64,000 nucleotides of DNA from JAQBVV01 sp965249205 (GTDB lineage Bacteria; Acidobacteriota; Vicinamibacteria; Vicinamibacterales; UBA2999): positions 1,364,001 through 1,428,000 of the forward strand of contig CBDFLL010000006.1 of assembly GCA_965249205.1 (NCBI GenBank), written 5' to 3'. A program made the position numbers and the translations under genes. The notes beneath the pieces were generated by a model, which ran no database searches, had not been told where the DNA came from, and saw only the letters and a list, made by a program, of their open reading frames with translations. Shown in pieces: positions 24,309 through 33,082 of this stretch; the stretch's first letter is position 1, and each line of letters begins with the position of its first letter.

Positions 24309-25526
24309 ATGGCGACATTTGCATACGCGGGGCGCACACGCGCCGGAAAAACGGTGACAGGGGAGCACATCGCTGATTCGATGGACGCGGCCGTCGCGGC
24401 GCTGCGGCGCGAGCAGATCCAGGTTACGAGCATCAATCCGGCGAAGACGAAGGCGAAGGCTGTCAAGAAGCGGAAAGAAAAGGCCGCGACCGCGAAGGAC
24501 CTCGCGGTGTTCACGCGGCAGTTTTCCGTGATGATCGGTGCGGGGCTTCCGCTCGTGCAGTGCCTCGATATTCTTGGCAACCAGGCGGAAGACAAGGACT
24601 TCGGCGCTGTGATTCTTGAGACGCGCACCGCTGTCGAGAGCGGCGCCTCGCTGGCCGACGCGATGAGCCAGCACCCGAAGGTGTTCGATGCACTCTTCAC
24701 GAATATGATTGCGGCCGGTGAAGCCGGCGGTATTCTGGACGCCATCCTTCAGCGTCTCGCGACATACATCGAAAAGGCCGTCAAGCTTCAAAGTCAGGTG
24801 AAGTCTGCGATGGTGTATCCCATCGCCGTCGTGGTGATTGCGTCAGTGGTGGTCGGGGCCATCCTGTGGAAGGTCATCCCGACCTTTGCCACACTGTTTG
24901 AAGGCCTTGGTGCCGAGCTCCCGCTCCCAACTCAAATCGTTATCGCGATGAGCAACTTCCTGGTGAGCTACATGCCGGTGATTCTCCTTGGTATCGCCGG
25001 GATCGTCTTCGCGTTCCGCCAGTACTACGCGAGCGTGGCGGGGCGCATGGTCGTTGACCGCACCATGCTCAAGCTTCCGGTGCTGGGTCTCCTGATTCGC
25101 AAGATCGCCGTGGCACGGTTCTGCCGTACGTTGTCGACGCTGATGGCGGCAGGGGTGTCGATCCTCGAGGCGCTTGATATCACGGGAAAAACGGCCGGCA
25201 ATGCGGTCGTCGAGGAAGCCGTGCAGTCGACACGAAAGAGCATCGAGGGCGGTGAAACGATTGCCGCGCTGTTGAGGCAGACGGCGGTGTTTCCGCCGAT
25301 GGTCGTCCAGATGATCGGTGTAGGCGAGGCCACCGGCGCACTCGACGTCATGCTCGCCAAGATCGCCGACTTCTACGAGGACGAGGTCGACGTCGCCGTC
25401 GCCGGCATGTTGACGCTCATGGAGCCGATCATGATCGCGCTGCTCGGGGGTGTCGTTGGCGGCATCGTCATTGCGATGTACCTACCGATCTTCGCCTTGA
25501 TCGGTCAGCTGACCGGAGGGACCTAG
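24309..25526 (+). CDS. pilC: Type IV pilus inner-membrane platform protein PilC
   Basis: Polytopic platform protein that couples PilB/PilT motion to pilin. It has 405 residues with two GspF domains. It opens M-A-T-F-A-Y-A-G-R-T-R-A-G-K and carries the repeated F-T-R-Q-F-S-V-M-I-G-A-G-L-P-L-V-Q and F-C-R-T-L-S-T-L-M-A-A-G-V-S-I-L motifs. The GspF-type C-terminus is E-P-I-M-I-A-L-L-G-G-V-V-G-G-I. It is 30 bp after pilT. Intact. Confidence 0.97.
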   Translation: MATFAYAGRTRAGKTVTGEHIADSMDAAVAALRREQIQVTSINPAKTKAKAVKKRKEKAATAKDLAVFTRQFSVMIGAGLPLVQCLDILGNQAEDKDFGAVILETRTAVESGASLADAMSQHPKVFDALFTNMIAAGEAGGILDAILQRLATYIEKAVKLQSQVKSAMVYPIAVVVIASVVVGAILWKVIPTFATLFEGLGAELPLPTQIVIAMSNFLVSYMPVILLGIAGIVFAFRQYYASVAGRMVVDRTMLKLPVLGLLIRKIAVARFCRTLSTLMAAGVSILEALDITGKTAGNAVVEEAVQSTRKSIEGGETIAALLRQTAVFPPMVVQMIGVGEATGALDVMLAKIADFYEDEVDVAVAGMLTLMEPIMIALLGGVVGGIVIAMYLPIFALIGQLTGGT

Positions 25527-25532
25527 CAGCCC

Positions 25533-25709
25533 GTGGTGAAAGTCCGTCGGCATTCGGCGAGCGAGACACCCTCGAGGCCAGCGTTGCTCCTCGCTCACAT
25601 GCTGGCGGTATTCTCGGTCGTCGCGCCTGACCCGCGAGCGCGGATTCCACGGGTGCGACTGAAATCGGCACGAGGCGCCTCACTCGTCTCGGTGCCATGC
25701 CGGACTTTC
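25533..25709 (+). repeat. Dispersed intergenic repeat, copy A
   Basis: Fills most of the 236-bp gap between pilC and pilS. It shares GTCGGCATTCG, GGCCAGCGTTGCTCCTC, GGTCGTCGCGCC, GAGCGCGGATTCCA and GGCGCCTCACTCGTCTCGG with the minus strand of 61255-61515. Copy A lacks about 105 bp of interior present in copy B. No convincing ORF is shared on the sense strand. On the other strand both read R-R-D-D-R-x-Y-R followed by E-E-Q-R-W-P-R, which may be an old coding remnant. Both copies are in the direction of flanking genes. Confidence 0.8.
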
Positions 25710-25762
25710 GCCACCGATTGCCAGCGCTCGCGCAGTCGGCGAGGCCGGGCTCCCATAGACAG

Positions 25763-27433
25763 ATGGATCTGAGATCACGACTCGTTGTGCTGATTGCCGT
25801 TCGGGTGGTCGTCGGCACAGTGCTGCTCGGCTCGGCGATTCTGGTTCAGCTTACCCAGCCTGGTGAGTTTCCCGTCAGTCCATTCTTCCTCCTCAGCGCG
25901 CTGATCTTCGGGTTGAGCGCCGTGTCTAGCGCGACGCTCGGACTCGTGAACCGTCATCCGTGGCTCGTGGATGTGCAGCTCGGCGCCGATGCGGTGTTGG
26001 TGTCCGGCCTCATCGGCCTCACTGGCGGCGTCGCGAGCTTCTTCTCGTGGCTGTATGTGCTGCCAATTATCGCTGCCAGTACGATCCGCCTGCGACGTGG
26101 CGCGCTGCAGGTGGCGGCGCTCAGTGTCCTGTTCTATGTCTTGCTCGTCGCAGTCCAGTACCTCGACGTTGCCCCTGGCTGGATCGGCCTCGAGCGACCG
26201 ACGGGGCAGTTCGCGTTCTACACCGTGGCCATCAACGTGGTGGGCTTCGCCGCGGTGGCGCTGCTGTCCGGATCCCTGGCGGAGCGCCTTCGGGAGGCAG
26301 ACGCCAGCCTGGTGGACGCCTCGCACGAAATTGAGGACCTCCGCGCGTTTAATGAGTACGTCATCGATGGCTTGCAGAGCGGCCTGGTCACGACCGACGC
26401 CGATAGCCGCGTGCTGACGTTCAATCGCGGGGCGGCCTCGATCCTTGGTGTTCCGTCGACGCAGGCCATCGGTCGTGACGCGCGTGATGTGCTCCAGTTG
26501 TCGGCTGACGTTCGAGCGCAGCTGGCCGAGCTCGACCACAGTCGCAGCCTTCGGGCTGACATCGTCTACCGCACCGCGGCCGGCTCCCACCGTGACGTCG
26601 GTTTGATGGTGAGATTGATGGCGTTTCCTGAGGGGAGCACCGGGTTCCTTCATACCTTCCAGGACGTCACTGAATTGAGGCGACTCGAGCGCGAGTCACG
26701 GTTGCAGCAACGGCTTGCCGCGGTCGGGGAGATGGCCGCCGGCATCGCGCACGAGATTCGCAACCCGCTTGCCTCGATGTCGGGCTCGATCGAGGTTCTC
26801 CGGCAGGATCTCACGCTTAACGAAGAGCAAGGGCAGTTGATGGATATCGTGCTGCGCGAGTCGGAGCGCCTCAACGACACGATTCGCTCGTTCCTCGCCT
26901 ACGCTCGTCCTCAGACGTTTTTCATCGCCCGTCTGGATGTTGCCAAAGTGGTGCAGGACGCCGCGAGGCTCTTACGGAATAGTCCGGAAGCACGGGACTC
27001 CCACGTCGTCGACGTCCGGAGTTCACCGCAGCCGGTCTGGTACGAAGCCGACGAGAGCCAGGTGCGTCAGATCGTCTGGAATCTTGCGAGTAACGGCCTG
27101 CGCGCGATGCCGGGGGGAGGGCGGTTGATCCTCTCGGTCGAGACCGACACCAGTGGCGCCCACCCCGAGGTCGTGCTCAGCGTGGCGGACGAGGGCCGCG
27201 GGATTCCGGCCGAGGAGCTTGACAACATGTTTCAGCCATTTCGAAGCACGTTCGAAGGCGGCACCGGCCTCGGCCTCGCCATCGTGCATCGCATTGTGAG
27301 TGACTACGGCGGCGTGATCCGGTTGTCGTCAACGATAGGCGTCGGCACTACCGTACGTGTCCGCCTGCCGGTTCGGGACGCGGCAGATGTGATCGCCGAG
27401 GTGCACGGTAGAGATGGGAGCGTCAGGTCGTGA
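25763..27433 (+). CDS. pilS: Sensor histidine kinase PilS
   Basis: Membrane kinase that controls pilin transcription through PilR. The 556-residue product starts at the ATG at 25763 (M-D-L-R-S-R-L-V-V-L-I-A-V). About six membrane helices occupy residues 10-180. A PAS domain follows (about 200-310), then HisKA with the phospho-acceptor in A-H-E-I-R-N-P at about 330, and HATPase_c with D-E-G-R-G-I-P and G-T-G-L-G-L-A-I. It overlaps pilR by GTGA. Intact although pilR is frameshifted. Confidence 0.93.
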   Translation: MDLRSRLVVLIAVRVVVGTVLLGSAILVQLTQPGEFPVSPFFLLSALIFGLSAVSSATLGLVNRHPWLVDVQLGADAVLVSGLIGLTGGVASFFSWLYVLPIIAASTIRLRRGALQVAALSVLFYVLLVAVQYLDVAPGWIGLERPTGQFAFYTVAINVVGFAAVALLSGSLAERLREADASLVDASHEIEDLRAFNEYVIDGLQSGLVTTDADSRVLTFNRGAASILGVPSTQAIGRDARDVLQLSADVRAQLAELDHSRSLRADIVYRTAAGSHRDVGLMVRLMAFPEGSTGFLHTFQDVTELRRLERESRLQQRLAAVGEMAAGIAHEIRNPLASMSGSIEVLRQDLTLNEEQGQLMDIVLRESERLNDTIRSFLAYARPQTFFIARLDVAKVVQDAARLLRNSPEARDSHVVDVRSSPQPVWYEADESQVRQIVWNLASNGLRAMPGGGRLILSVETDTSGAHPEVVLSVADEGRGIPAEELDNMFQPFRSTFEGGTGLGLAIVHRIVSDYGGVIRLSSTIGVGTTVRVRLPVRDAADVIAEVHGRDGSVRS

Positions 27434-28892
27434 CAGAACATCCCGCGGGGCGTCATGATGCCGCGGCGGGTGTACCCGAGCGTGCGGGGTCGCCCCCTCC
27501 TGTGCTTCCCACTACCGCCAAGCCGCGCATTCTGGTGGTTGATGACGAACCCTCTATGCGCGAGATGCTACGCATCGTCCTTCAGCGAGATCACTACGAC
27601 GTCGTCGTCGCCAAGAACGGTACCGAGGCCATCGAGCGGTTGCAGGTCGAGCCGTTCGACATGCTCCTGACGGATATCCGCATGCCGGACCTGAGGGCGT
27701 CGATGTGTTGCGGGCAGCCAAAGAAATCAACCCCGACGTCGTCGCGTTCATGATGACCGCCTTCGCGTCCACCGACACGGCGGTGGAGGCCATGCGACTC
27801 GGCGCGCTGGACTATTTCACCAAGCCGTTCAGCATGGATGAGCTTCGCCTGAAGATCCGCCAGCACCTGGAGACACGCCGATTAAAGCAGGAGAATCTCC
27901 TGCTCAAGCGCGCGCTCAACACTCGCCATCAGTTTTCGAGCATTCTCGGGCGCAGCGACGCCATGCAGGCAGTGTTTACCACCATTGAGACGGTCGCCAA
28001 TACCGGAAGCACCGTGCTGATCAGCGGGGAATCGGGAACCGGCAAAGAACTCGTGGCCCGCGCGATCCACTTCAACTCGTTGCGGCGTGACTGCCCGTTT
28101 GTCGCCGTCAACTGCGGCGCGCTGCCGGAAGCGTTGCTTGAGTCCGAGCTGTTCGGACACGTGCGCGGCGCGTTTACCGGCGCGCACGCCAACAAGAAGG
28201 GCCTGATGGCGGCTGCAGAGGGGGGCACGATCTTCCTCGACGAAATCGGCGAGATGGCCACGTCGATGCAGGTCAAGCTGCTGCGCGTCCTGCAGGATCG
28301 CCGCTTTAGACCGGTGGGTGGCACCGATGAAATACAAGCGGACCTTCGGGTTATCGCGGCCACCAACCAGGATCTCCCGAAGATGGTGGCTGACGGACGG
28401 TTTCGCGAGGACCTGTACTACCGCCTGAACGTGCTGCCAATCGCGGTGCCGCCGCTGCGGGACAGGGTCGAGGATATCCCCCTGCTGGCCGAGCACTTCC
28501 TCGCGCAGTTTGCCGAGCAGATGGACAAGCGCGTTCGGACGATCTCTGCCCCCGCCATGCAGTTGTTGCTGGGCCATCAATGGCGCGGCAACGTCCGTGA
28601 GCTGCAAAACGCCATCGAGCGCGCGGTGGCGCTTGAGCAGACTGAGGCGATTCTGCCCGAAACCCTCCCGGACGACGTGCGCATCGGCCGGTCAGCTATT
28701 GGACCGGCCGCGGTCGAGTTGCCCGCGCTGGCCGAGGGGTTCGACCTGGACGCGCAAGGCGAGGCCTTCTATCGTCATTACCTGGCGCTGGCGCTGGATC
28801 GGGCGGGCGGCGTGCAGGTGAAGGCGGCGGAACTGCTCGGCATGAGCTTCCGATCGTTCCGCTACTACGCCAAGAAGTACAAGCTGCGCTGA
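27430..28892 (+). pseudogene. pilR: Sigma-54 response regulator PilR, 1-base frameshift
   Basis: NtrC-type activator expected to turn on pilA. The receiver starts from GTG 27430 (I-L-V-V-D-D-E-P-S-M-R-E and phospho-Asp in L-L-T-D-I-R-M-P-D-L). At 27691-27696 the frame shifts by one base: CTG-AG-GGC-GTC should read as L-S-G-V-D-V-L-R. Frame 2 then carries the rest of the receiver, the AAA+ domain (G-E-S-G-T-G-K-E, G-A-F-T-G-A) and a Fis-type helix-turn-helix to 28892. Apart from the missing base the gene is normal. The separate downstream frame has its first start at 27705, inside the receiver, so any product would lack the phospho-acceptor. Confidence 0.85.
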
Positions 28893-29258
28893 CGGGCACT
28901 GTCACGGTGGGGAGCGGTTGAGTCTCCTGCACGGTTCTGCAAAGACATGCCGCTAATTGGCAGATCAAAGTGACATATTTTGTCTGAACGCAAAGAATTG
29001 CCGACTGTGTGGCACCTGTTCACGACCGATAGATCCCTCTAAGACACACATAAACAAAACGTTATGAGGCGCTGCTCCTGTCGATCTGGACGTCGGCACG
29101 CCGATTGCTACAGCTATCCACGGACGCGCTGCCAACCGGGTGGGTGGCAAGTCCCCCGGTAGGCATTGGACGGCAGGGGTTGTTGGCGGTGCCTCACCAC
29201 GGCGTTGATCACGGGTTGATTGACAGTGCGTTCATTTCACCTTTCGAGGAGTAGACGG
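28893..29258. other. pilA upstream control region
   Basis: No gene is seen in 366 bp between pilR and pilA. The region is more AT-rich than its surroundings at 28960-29070. It contains a near-consensus sigma-54 promoter at 29094-29109 and a pilA ribosome-binding site (GAGGAG) before 29259. No terminator is obvious after pilR. Confidence 0.6.
29094..29109 (+). promoter_or_regulatory. Sigma-54 promoter for pilA
   Basis: CGGCACG-CCGA-TTGCT matches TGGCACG-N4-TTGCW except for the first base. The predicted start point is near 29120, giving a leader of about 140 nt. Regulation of pilA by PilS/PilR with sigma-54 is established in Pseudomonas and Myxococcus, and pilS-pilR lie directly upstream here. 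Confidence 0.72.
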
Positions 29259-29795
29259 ATGAAGATTCAGAATAGGGTTCACAACGAGAAGGGATTCACG
29301 CTTATCGAGCTGTTGATCGTCGTGGCGATCATCGGCATCATCGCCGCGATTGCGGTGCCCGGTCTGCTCCGCGCCCGCCAGTCGGGTAACGAGGCGTCGG
29401 CGATCGCGTCGATGCGGACCATCGGTGGCGCCGAGGCCACCTATGCGGCCAGCTGCGGCGGCGGCGGGTATGCGTCGACGTTGGAGAATCTGGCGCTGGC
29501 GCCGGCCGGCGGTGTGGGCTTCATCAGCCCGGACCTGGGCACGACGGGTGTGACCAAGAGCGGCTACACGGTGACCGTGGCCACGGGGACCGACGCGACG
29601 GTCGTGGCAGCGACGGCGGCCACGTGTAACGGTGGAGCGGCAACGGTCGCCTCCTTCTACGCGCATGCGGAGCCGGTCACGGTGGGCAGCACGGGGCAGC
29701 GGTCGTTCGCCTCGGACAACCGCGGCACGATCTTCCAGCTCGCCACCGGTGCGGTGATTCCGGCGACGATGGCGGGAGCCACGAGCCTCCAGTAA
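29259..29795 (+). CDS. pilA: Type IV major pilin PilA (copy 1)
   Basis: Prepilin of 178 residues. A 12-residue basic leader ends in K-G, followed by F-T-L-I-E-L-L-I-V-V-A-I-I-G-I-I-A-A-I-A, with the essential Glu at +5. Cleavage would be by PilD between G12 and F13. The globular domain has two cysteines, at about C66 and C126, suitable for a disulfide. It is rich in Ala, Gly and Thr. It follows the sigma-54 promoter and is closed by a strong terminator. It differs from copy 2 at 9 of 178 positions. Confidence 0.96.
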   Translation: MKIQNRVHNEKGFTLIELLIVVAIIGIIAAIAVPGLLRARQSGNEASAIASMRTIGGAEATYAASCGGGGYASTLENLALAPAGGVGFISPDLGTTGVTKSGYTVTVATGTDATVVAATAATCNGGAATVASFYAHAEPVTVGSTGQRSFASDNRGTIFQLATGAVIPATMAGATSLQ

Positions 29796-30107
29796 GAACC
29801 GGCGCAGCGGCAGTCTGACGGCGGCACAGCCGTCGGGGACTTCTAGAGTCAACGATGAGGAGGCGTTCTGTTGAACGCCTCCTCATTCGTGTTTTAATGG
29901 GTGCTTTTCTGGGTGGCGGCCCTTGTGGGTGGCTGCGACCCCACACGGTTCCGCAGACGCCTACCAAGGATTGACGGACGACATTGACGGAGTTTGACAG
30001 AGGCCAGGACGAACTTGCCGCCAACGCTGGGCGGCGAGCCATGGCCGAGGTTTTTGAGATAGAGTTTTAGGACTGCGGGTTCATTATCACTCTCGAGGAG
30101 CGGACAG
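29796..30107. other. Spacer between the two pilA genes
   Basis: No gene is seen. It holds the pilA copy 1 terminator (29855-29896), three TTGAC pentamers at 29971, 29984 and 29994 without a matching -10, and a GAGGAG ribosome-binding site before 30108. No sigma-54 promoter like the one before copy 1 is visible, so copy 2 may be under different control. Confidence 0.5.
29855..29896 (+). terminator. Intrinsic terminator after pilA copy 1
   Basis: Perfect 13-bp stem, ATGAGGAGGCGTT (29855-29867) with AACGCCTCCTCAT (29874-29886), loop CTGTTG, tail TCGTGTTTTA. Confidence 0.9.
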
Positions 30108-30644
30108 ATGAAGACTCAGAACATGGTTCACGACGACAAGGGATTTACGCTGATCGAACTGCTGATCGTTGTGGCGATCATCGGCATCATCGCGGCAATT
30201 GCGGTCCCCGGTCTACTCCGCGCGCGGCAGTCTGGCAATGAAGCATCCGCCATCGCGTCGATGCGGACCATCGGTAGCGCTGAGGCCACCTACGCGGCAA
30301 GTTGCGGCGGCGGCGGGTACGCGTCGACGCTGGAGAATCTCGCGCTGGCGCCGGCCGGTGGTGTGGCGTTTATTAGCCCGGATCTGGGCACGACGGGCAT
30401 CACCAAGAGCGGCTACACCATGACCGTGGCCACAGGCACCGATGCGACGGTCGTGGCAGCGACGGCGGCCACGTGTAACGGTGGGGCGGCGACGGTCGCC
30501 TCCTTCTACGCGCATGCCGAGCCGGTCACGGTGGGTAGCACGGGTCAGCGGTCATTCGCCACTGACAATCGCGGTACGATCTTCCAGCTCGCCACCGGTG
30601 CGGTGATTCCGGCGACGATGGCGGGAGCCACGAGCCTCCAGTAG
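30108..30644 (+). CDS. pilA: Type IV major pilin PilA (copy 2)
   Basis: 178-residue prepilin with the same layout as copy 1. Differences are I3T, R6M, N9D, E10D in the leader, then G to S, G to A, V to I, V to M and S to T in the body, all conservative. The mature pilin is therefore nearly identical, and changes concentrate in the cleaved leader. It has its own GAGGAG ribosome-binding site and its own terminator. It may serve as a dosage copy or a pilin variant. Confidence 0.95.
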   Translation: MKTQNMVHDDKGFTLIELLIVVAIIGIIAAIAVPGLLRARQSGNEASAIASMRTIGSAEATYAASCGGGGYASTLENLALAPAGGVAFISPDLGTTGITKSGYTMTVATGTDATVVAATAATCNGGAATVASFYAHAEPVTVGSTGQRSFATDNRGTIFQLATGAVIPATMAGATSLQ

Positions 30645-30682
30645 GGGTCGCTCGGCGCCTGCTGCGTTCTCGTTCGAATGAC

Positions 30683-30721
30683 GGTCTCAGGCCCAGTGGG
30701 CCTGGGGCCGTTGTTTGTTGT
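30683..30721 (+). terminator. Intrinsic terminator after pilA copy 2
   Basis: CGG-T-CTCAGGCCC and GGGCCTGGG-G-CCG form a stem with one G-T pair around AGT, followed by TTGTTTGTTG. Confidence 0.8.
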
Positions 30722-30744
30722 AGGATGCGGCAGGATCGATACAT

Positions 30745-32019
30745 ATGAAAACACATGCCCGCACTCTCATCGTGGCCCTTGGCCTCCTGGCGCTCGGCGC
30801 CTCGGTAGCCTCGCTGTACGTTCACTATCAGATACTCGCGGATCCCTCGTACACGAGTTTCTGTGACATCAGTGAAACCGTCAGCTGCGAGGCGGTGATG
30901 ACCAGCCAGTACGGCAGCGTCTACGGCGTCCAGGTCGCGGTCGGTGGCGCGGTCTGGTCCGCTCTGGTGCTGTTGCTGGGTCTCGTCGCGATGCCGTCGT
31001 CCCGCACCGCGCCGACGTCAGCGTCACGGGCGGCGTCGCTTTCCGACGATGCCGGGCGAATTACTGGATACATCTTCCTGCTCGCGACGGTCGGGCTGGC
31101 CGGGGTGCTGTATCTCGGGTATGCGTCGTTGTTCATCCTCCGTCAGATGTGTCCGCTGTGCATCGCGATGTACGTGGCCGTTATCGGGCTCTTTGTCGTG
31201 TCGGGTGCTGTAGCGTCGGAGTTGACCGCGATCCCGGCGAGGCTTGGTCGGGACCTGCGGGCCGTCATGGCCAGTCCGCTCGCCGCGACGCTCGCGGCCG
31301 TCTGGGTGGTGGCATCAGTGTCGCTGGTGGCGTTCTTCCCTCGTGAGGACACCGCCGCGGCCCTCGCGTCGACGCCGGTTGCAGCGCCGACCGAGACGCT
31401 CGGCGAGGTTGAAGTCGCGCAGTTCGAGGCGTGGCTCGACGCGCAGCCGAGGGTGGACCTTGGCGTGCCGGCCGATGGGGCGAGTGTGGTGGTGGTGAAG
31501 TTCAACGACTACCAGTGCCCGGCGTGCCGTCAGGCGTATCTCGCGTACAGGGGGATCGAGCGGAAGTACGACGAGCAGTTTCCAGGGCAGGTGGCGTTTG
31601 TCAGTCTGGACTATCCGCTCGAGGCGGAGTGCAATACGGGAGGCATTCACTCCTCAGCCTGTGAAGCGGCGGTCGCGGTGCGTCTCGCGCGTGTAGAAGG
31701 CCGGGAGGCGGAGATGGCCGACTGGTTGTTTGCCAATCAGGAGTCACTCTCGCGCGATCGTGTGAAAGAGGGGCTTGCCGAAGTAGCTCAGGTCACCGAC
31801 TTTGACGACAGGTACGAGGAGACGCTGGAGGATGTTCGAGCTGATGCCGCGCTTGGGCAGAAAGTCCAGATCACCGGCACACCGACGTTCTTCATCAACG
31901 GCATCCGCATCGCGTCGACGCTGCGCCCGGCGTACTTCGACGCCGCGATCGCCTACGAGTTGAAGAACACATCGGAGCCCGGGCCCGTGAGCCCAGCCCA
32001 GGGCCAGGATCAGTCCTAA
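30745..32019 (+). CDS. VKOR-DsbA fusion oxidoreductase
   Basis: Fusion of a vitamin K epoxide reductase-like membrane domain to a DsbA-like thioredoxin domain, 424 residues. It would make periplasmic disulfides and pass electrons to quinone. VKOR loop cysteines are C40 and C48, and the active-site pair C136-P-L-C139. Four to five membrane helices lie in residues 8-215. The thioredoxin domain has C258-P-A-C261 and the cis-Pro motif G-T-P-T-F-F-I-N-G. It sits right after the pilA genes, whose products each carry a cysteine pair, so pilin folding is a plausible client (inference). Confidence 0.9.
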   Translation: MKTHARTLIVALGLLALGASVASLYVHYQILADPSYTSFCDISETVSCEAVMTSQYGSVYGVQVAVGGAVWSALVLLLGLVAMPSSRTAPTSASRAASLSDDAGRITGYIFLLATVGLAGVLYLGYASLFILRQMCPLCIAMYVAVIGLFVVSGAVASELTAIPARLGRDLRAVMASPLAATLAAVWVVASVSLVAFFPREDTAAALASTPVAAPTETLGEVEVAQFEAWLDAQPRVDLGVPADGASVVVVKFNDYQCPACRQAYLAYRGIERKYDEQFPGQVAFVSLDYPLEAECNTGGIHSSACEAAVAVRLARVEGREAEMADWLFANQESLSRDRVKEGLAEVAQVTDFDDRYEETLEDVRADAALGQKVQITGTPTFFINGIRIASTLRPAYFDAAIAYELKNTSEPGPVSPAQGQDQS

Positions 32020-32045
32020 CCTATGGGCGAGACGCCTGAGCCGTG

Positions 32046-33008
32046 ATGGACGCAATCCGGACAGAAGCACTCACCAAACATTACCCCGTTGGCTTTTGGC
32101 GCCGGCGTTGGCACGTCGCACTCGACTCCCTGACCCTCGACGTCCACCAGGGAGAAGTCTTCGGCTTTCTCGGGCCCAACGGCGCCGGAAAGACCACGAC
32201 GCTCAAGCTACTCATGCAACTGACGTATCCGTCGTCAGGGCGCGCCGAAATTCTGGGGCGGCCCGTCGGCGACGTGGCGGTGAAGCGCCGCATCGGCTAC
32301 TTGCCGGAGAACCCCTATTTCTACGACTACCTCACAGCCGAGGAGCTGCTGCAATACTTTGCTGGCTTGTTTGGCTATGCCGCTGCGGATCGCCGTCGTC
32401 GGGTGGCCGCCTTGCTCGACGAGGTCGGGATCGGCGCCGAGCGGCGCCTCCAGCTTCGCAAGTTTTCCAAGGGCATGCTGCAACGGGTAGGCATCGCCCA
32501 GGCGATCATCAACGACCCAGAGATTGTCTTTTTCGACGAGCCGATGTCAGGACTCGACCCGATGGGGCGCCGCGAGATTCGGGAGCTGATTCTCCGGCTG
32601 CGCGATCGTGGTTGCACCGTGTTCTTTAGCTCCCACGTGCTCTCCGACGCCGAGGCGCTCTGCAGTCGTGTGGCGATTCTGGCGGCGGGCAGACTCGCGG
32701 CGGTGGGTGAGTTGTCCGAGATATTGGCCTTCAAGGCACTCGGGTGGGAGCTGGTCGTGGGCGGCCTCGACGACGCCGTACTCGAGACCGCGAAGGCGTC
32801 AGGCCACATCGATCGCGCGACCCCATTGGGCGGGCGCCGCTATGCTCTTCATTTACCGCTGTCGGTCGCGCCCGATCGCCTGGTGGCCGATCTCGTGTCC
32901 CAGGGTGCCGAACTCGTCTCGGTCAATCCGGTCCGAGAAACGCTTGAAGATTTTTATATGCGGCAGATAGGTGCCGTCCCGCGCGATCGGGGCCTGGCGG
33001 CAGTATAG
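32046..33008 (+). CDS. ABC transporter ATP-binding protein (PilH-like position)
   Basis: 320-residue ABC-2-type ATPase. Walker A is G-P-N-G-A-G-K-T-T, the signature is K-F-S-K-G-M-L-Q-R, and Walker B is I-V-F-F-D-E-P-M-S-G-L-D-P. It has a C-terminal extension of about 90 residues typical of ABC-2 exporters. ATG at 32046 is chosen; GTG at 32043 is equally close. In Myxococcus xanthus an ABC ATPase/permease pair (pilH, pilI) lies between pilA and pilD and is needed for piliation; the same arrangement is seen here. Confidence 0.88.
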   Translation: MDAIRTEALTKHYPVGFWRRRWHVALDSLTLDVHQGEVFGFLGPNGAGKTTTLKLLMQLTYPSSGRAEILGRPVGDVAVKRRIGYLPENPYFYDYLTAEELLQYFAGLFGYAAADRRRRVAALLDEVGIGAERRLQLRKFSKGMLQRVGIAQAIINDPEIVFFDEPMSGLDPMGRREIRELILRLRDRGCTVFFSSHVLSDAEALCSRVAILAAGRLAAVGELSEILAFKALGWELVVGGLDDAVLETAKASGHIDRATPLGGRRYALHLPLSVAPDRLVADLVSQGAELVSVNPVRETLEDFYMRQIGAVPRDRGLAAV

Positions 33009-33082
33009 AACCTCCTGAGTCCCAGCGCTCGACGTCGGCACATGCTCGAGTGTCGAGACTGGCACCCTGAATGTGAACGGTT

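Noticed and set aside
28930..28946. TGCACGGTTCTGCA as a sigma-54 promoter before pilA
   Set aside because: Spacing is one base short and the first G of the -24 element is absent.
29971..29998. Three TTGAC pentamers before pilA copy 2 as promoter or operator
   Set aside because: Spacings of 13 and 10 bp are uneven and no -10 lies downstream at the right distance.
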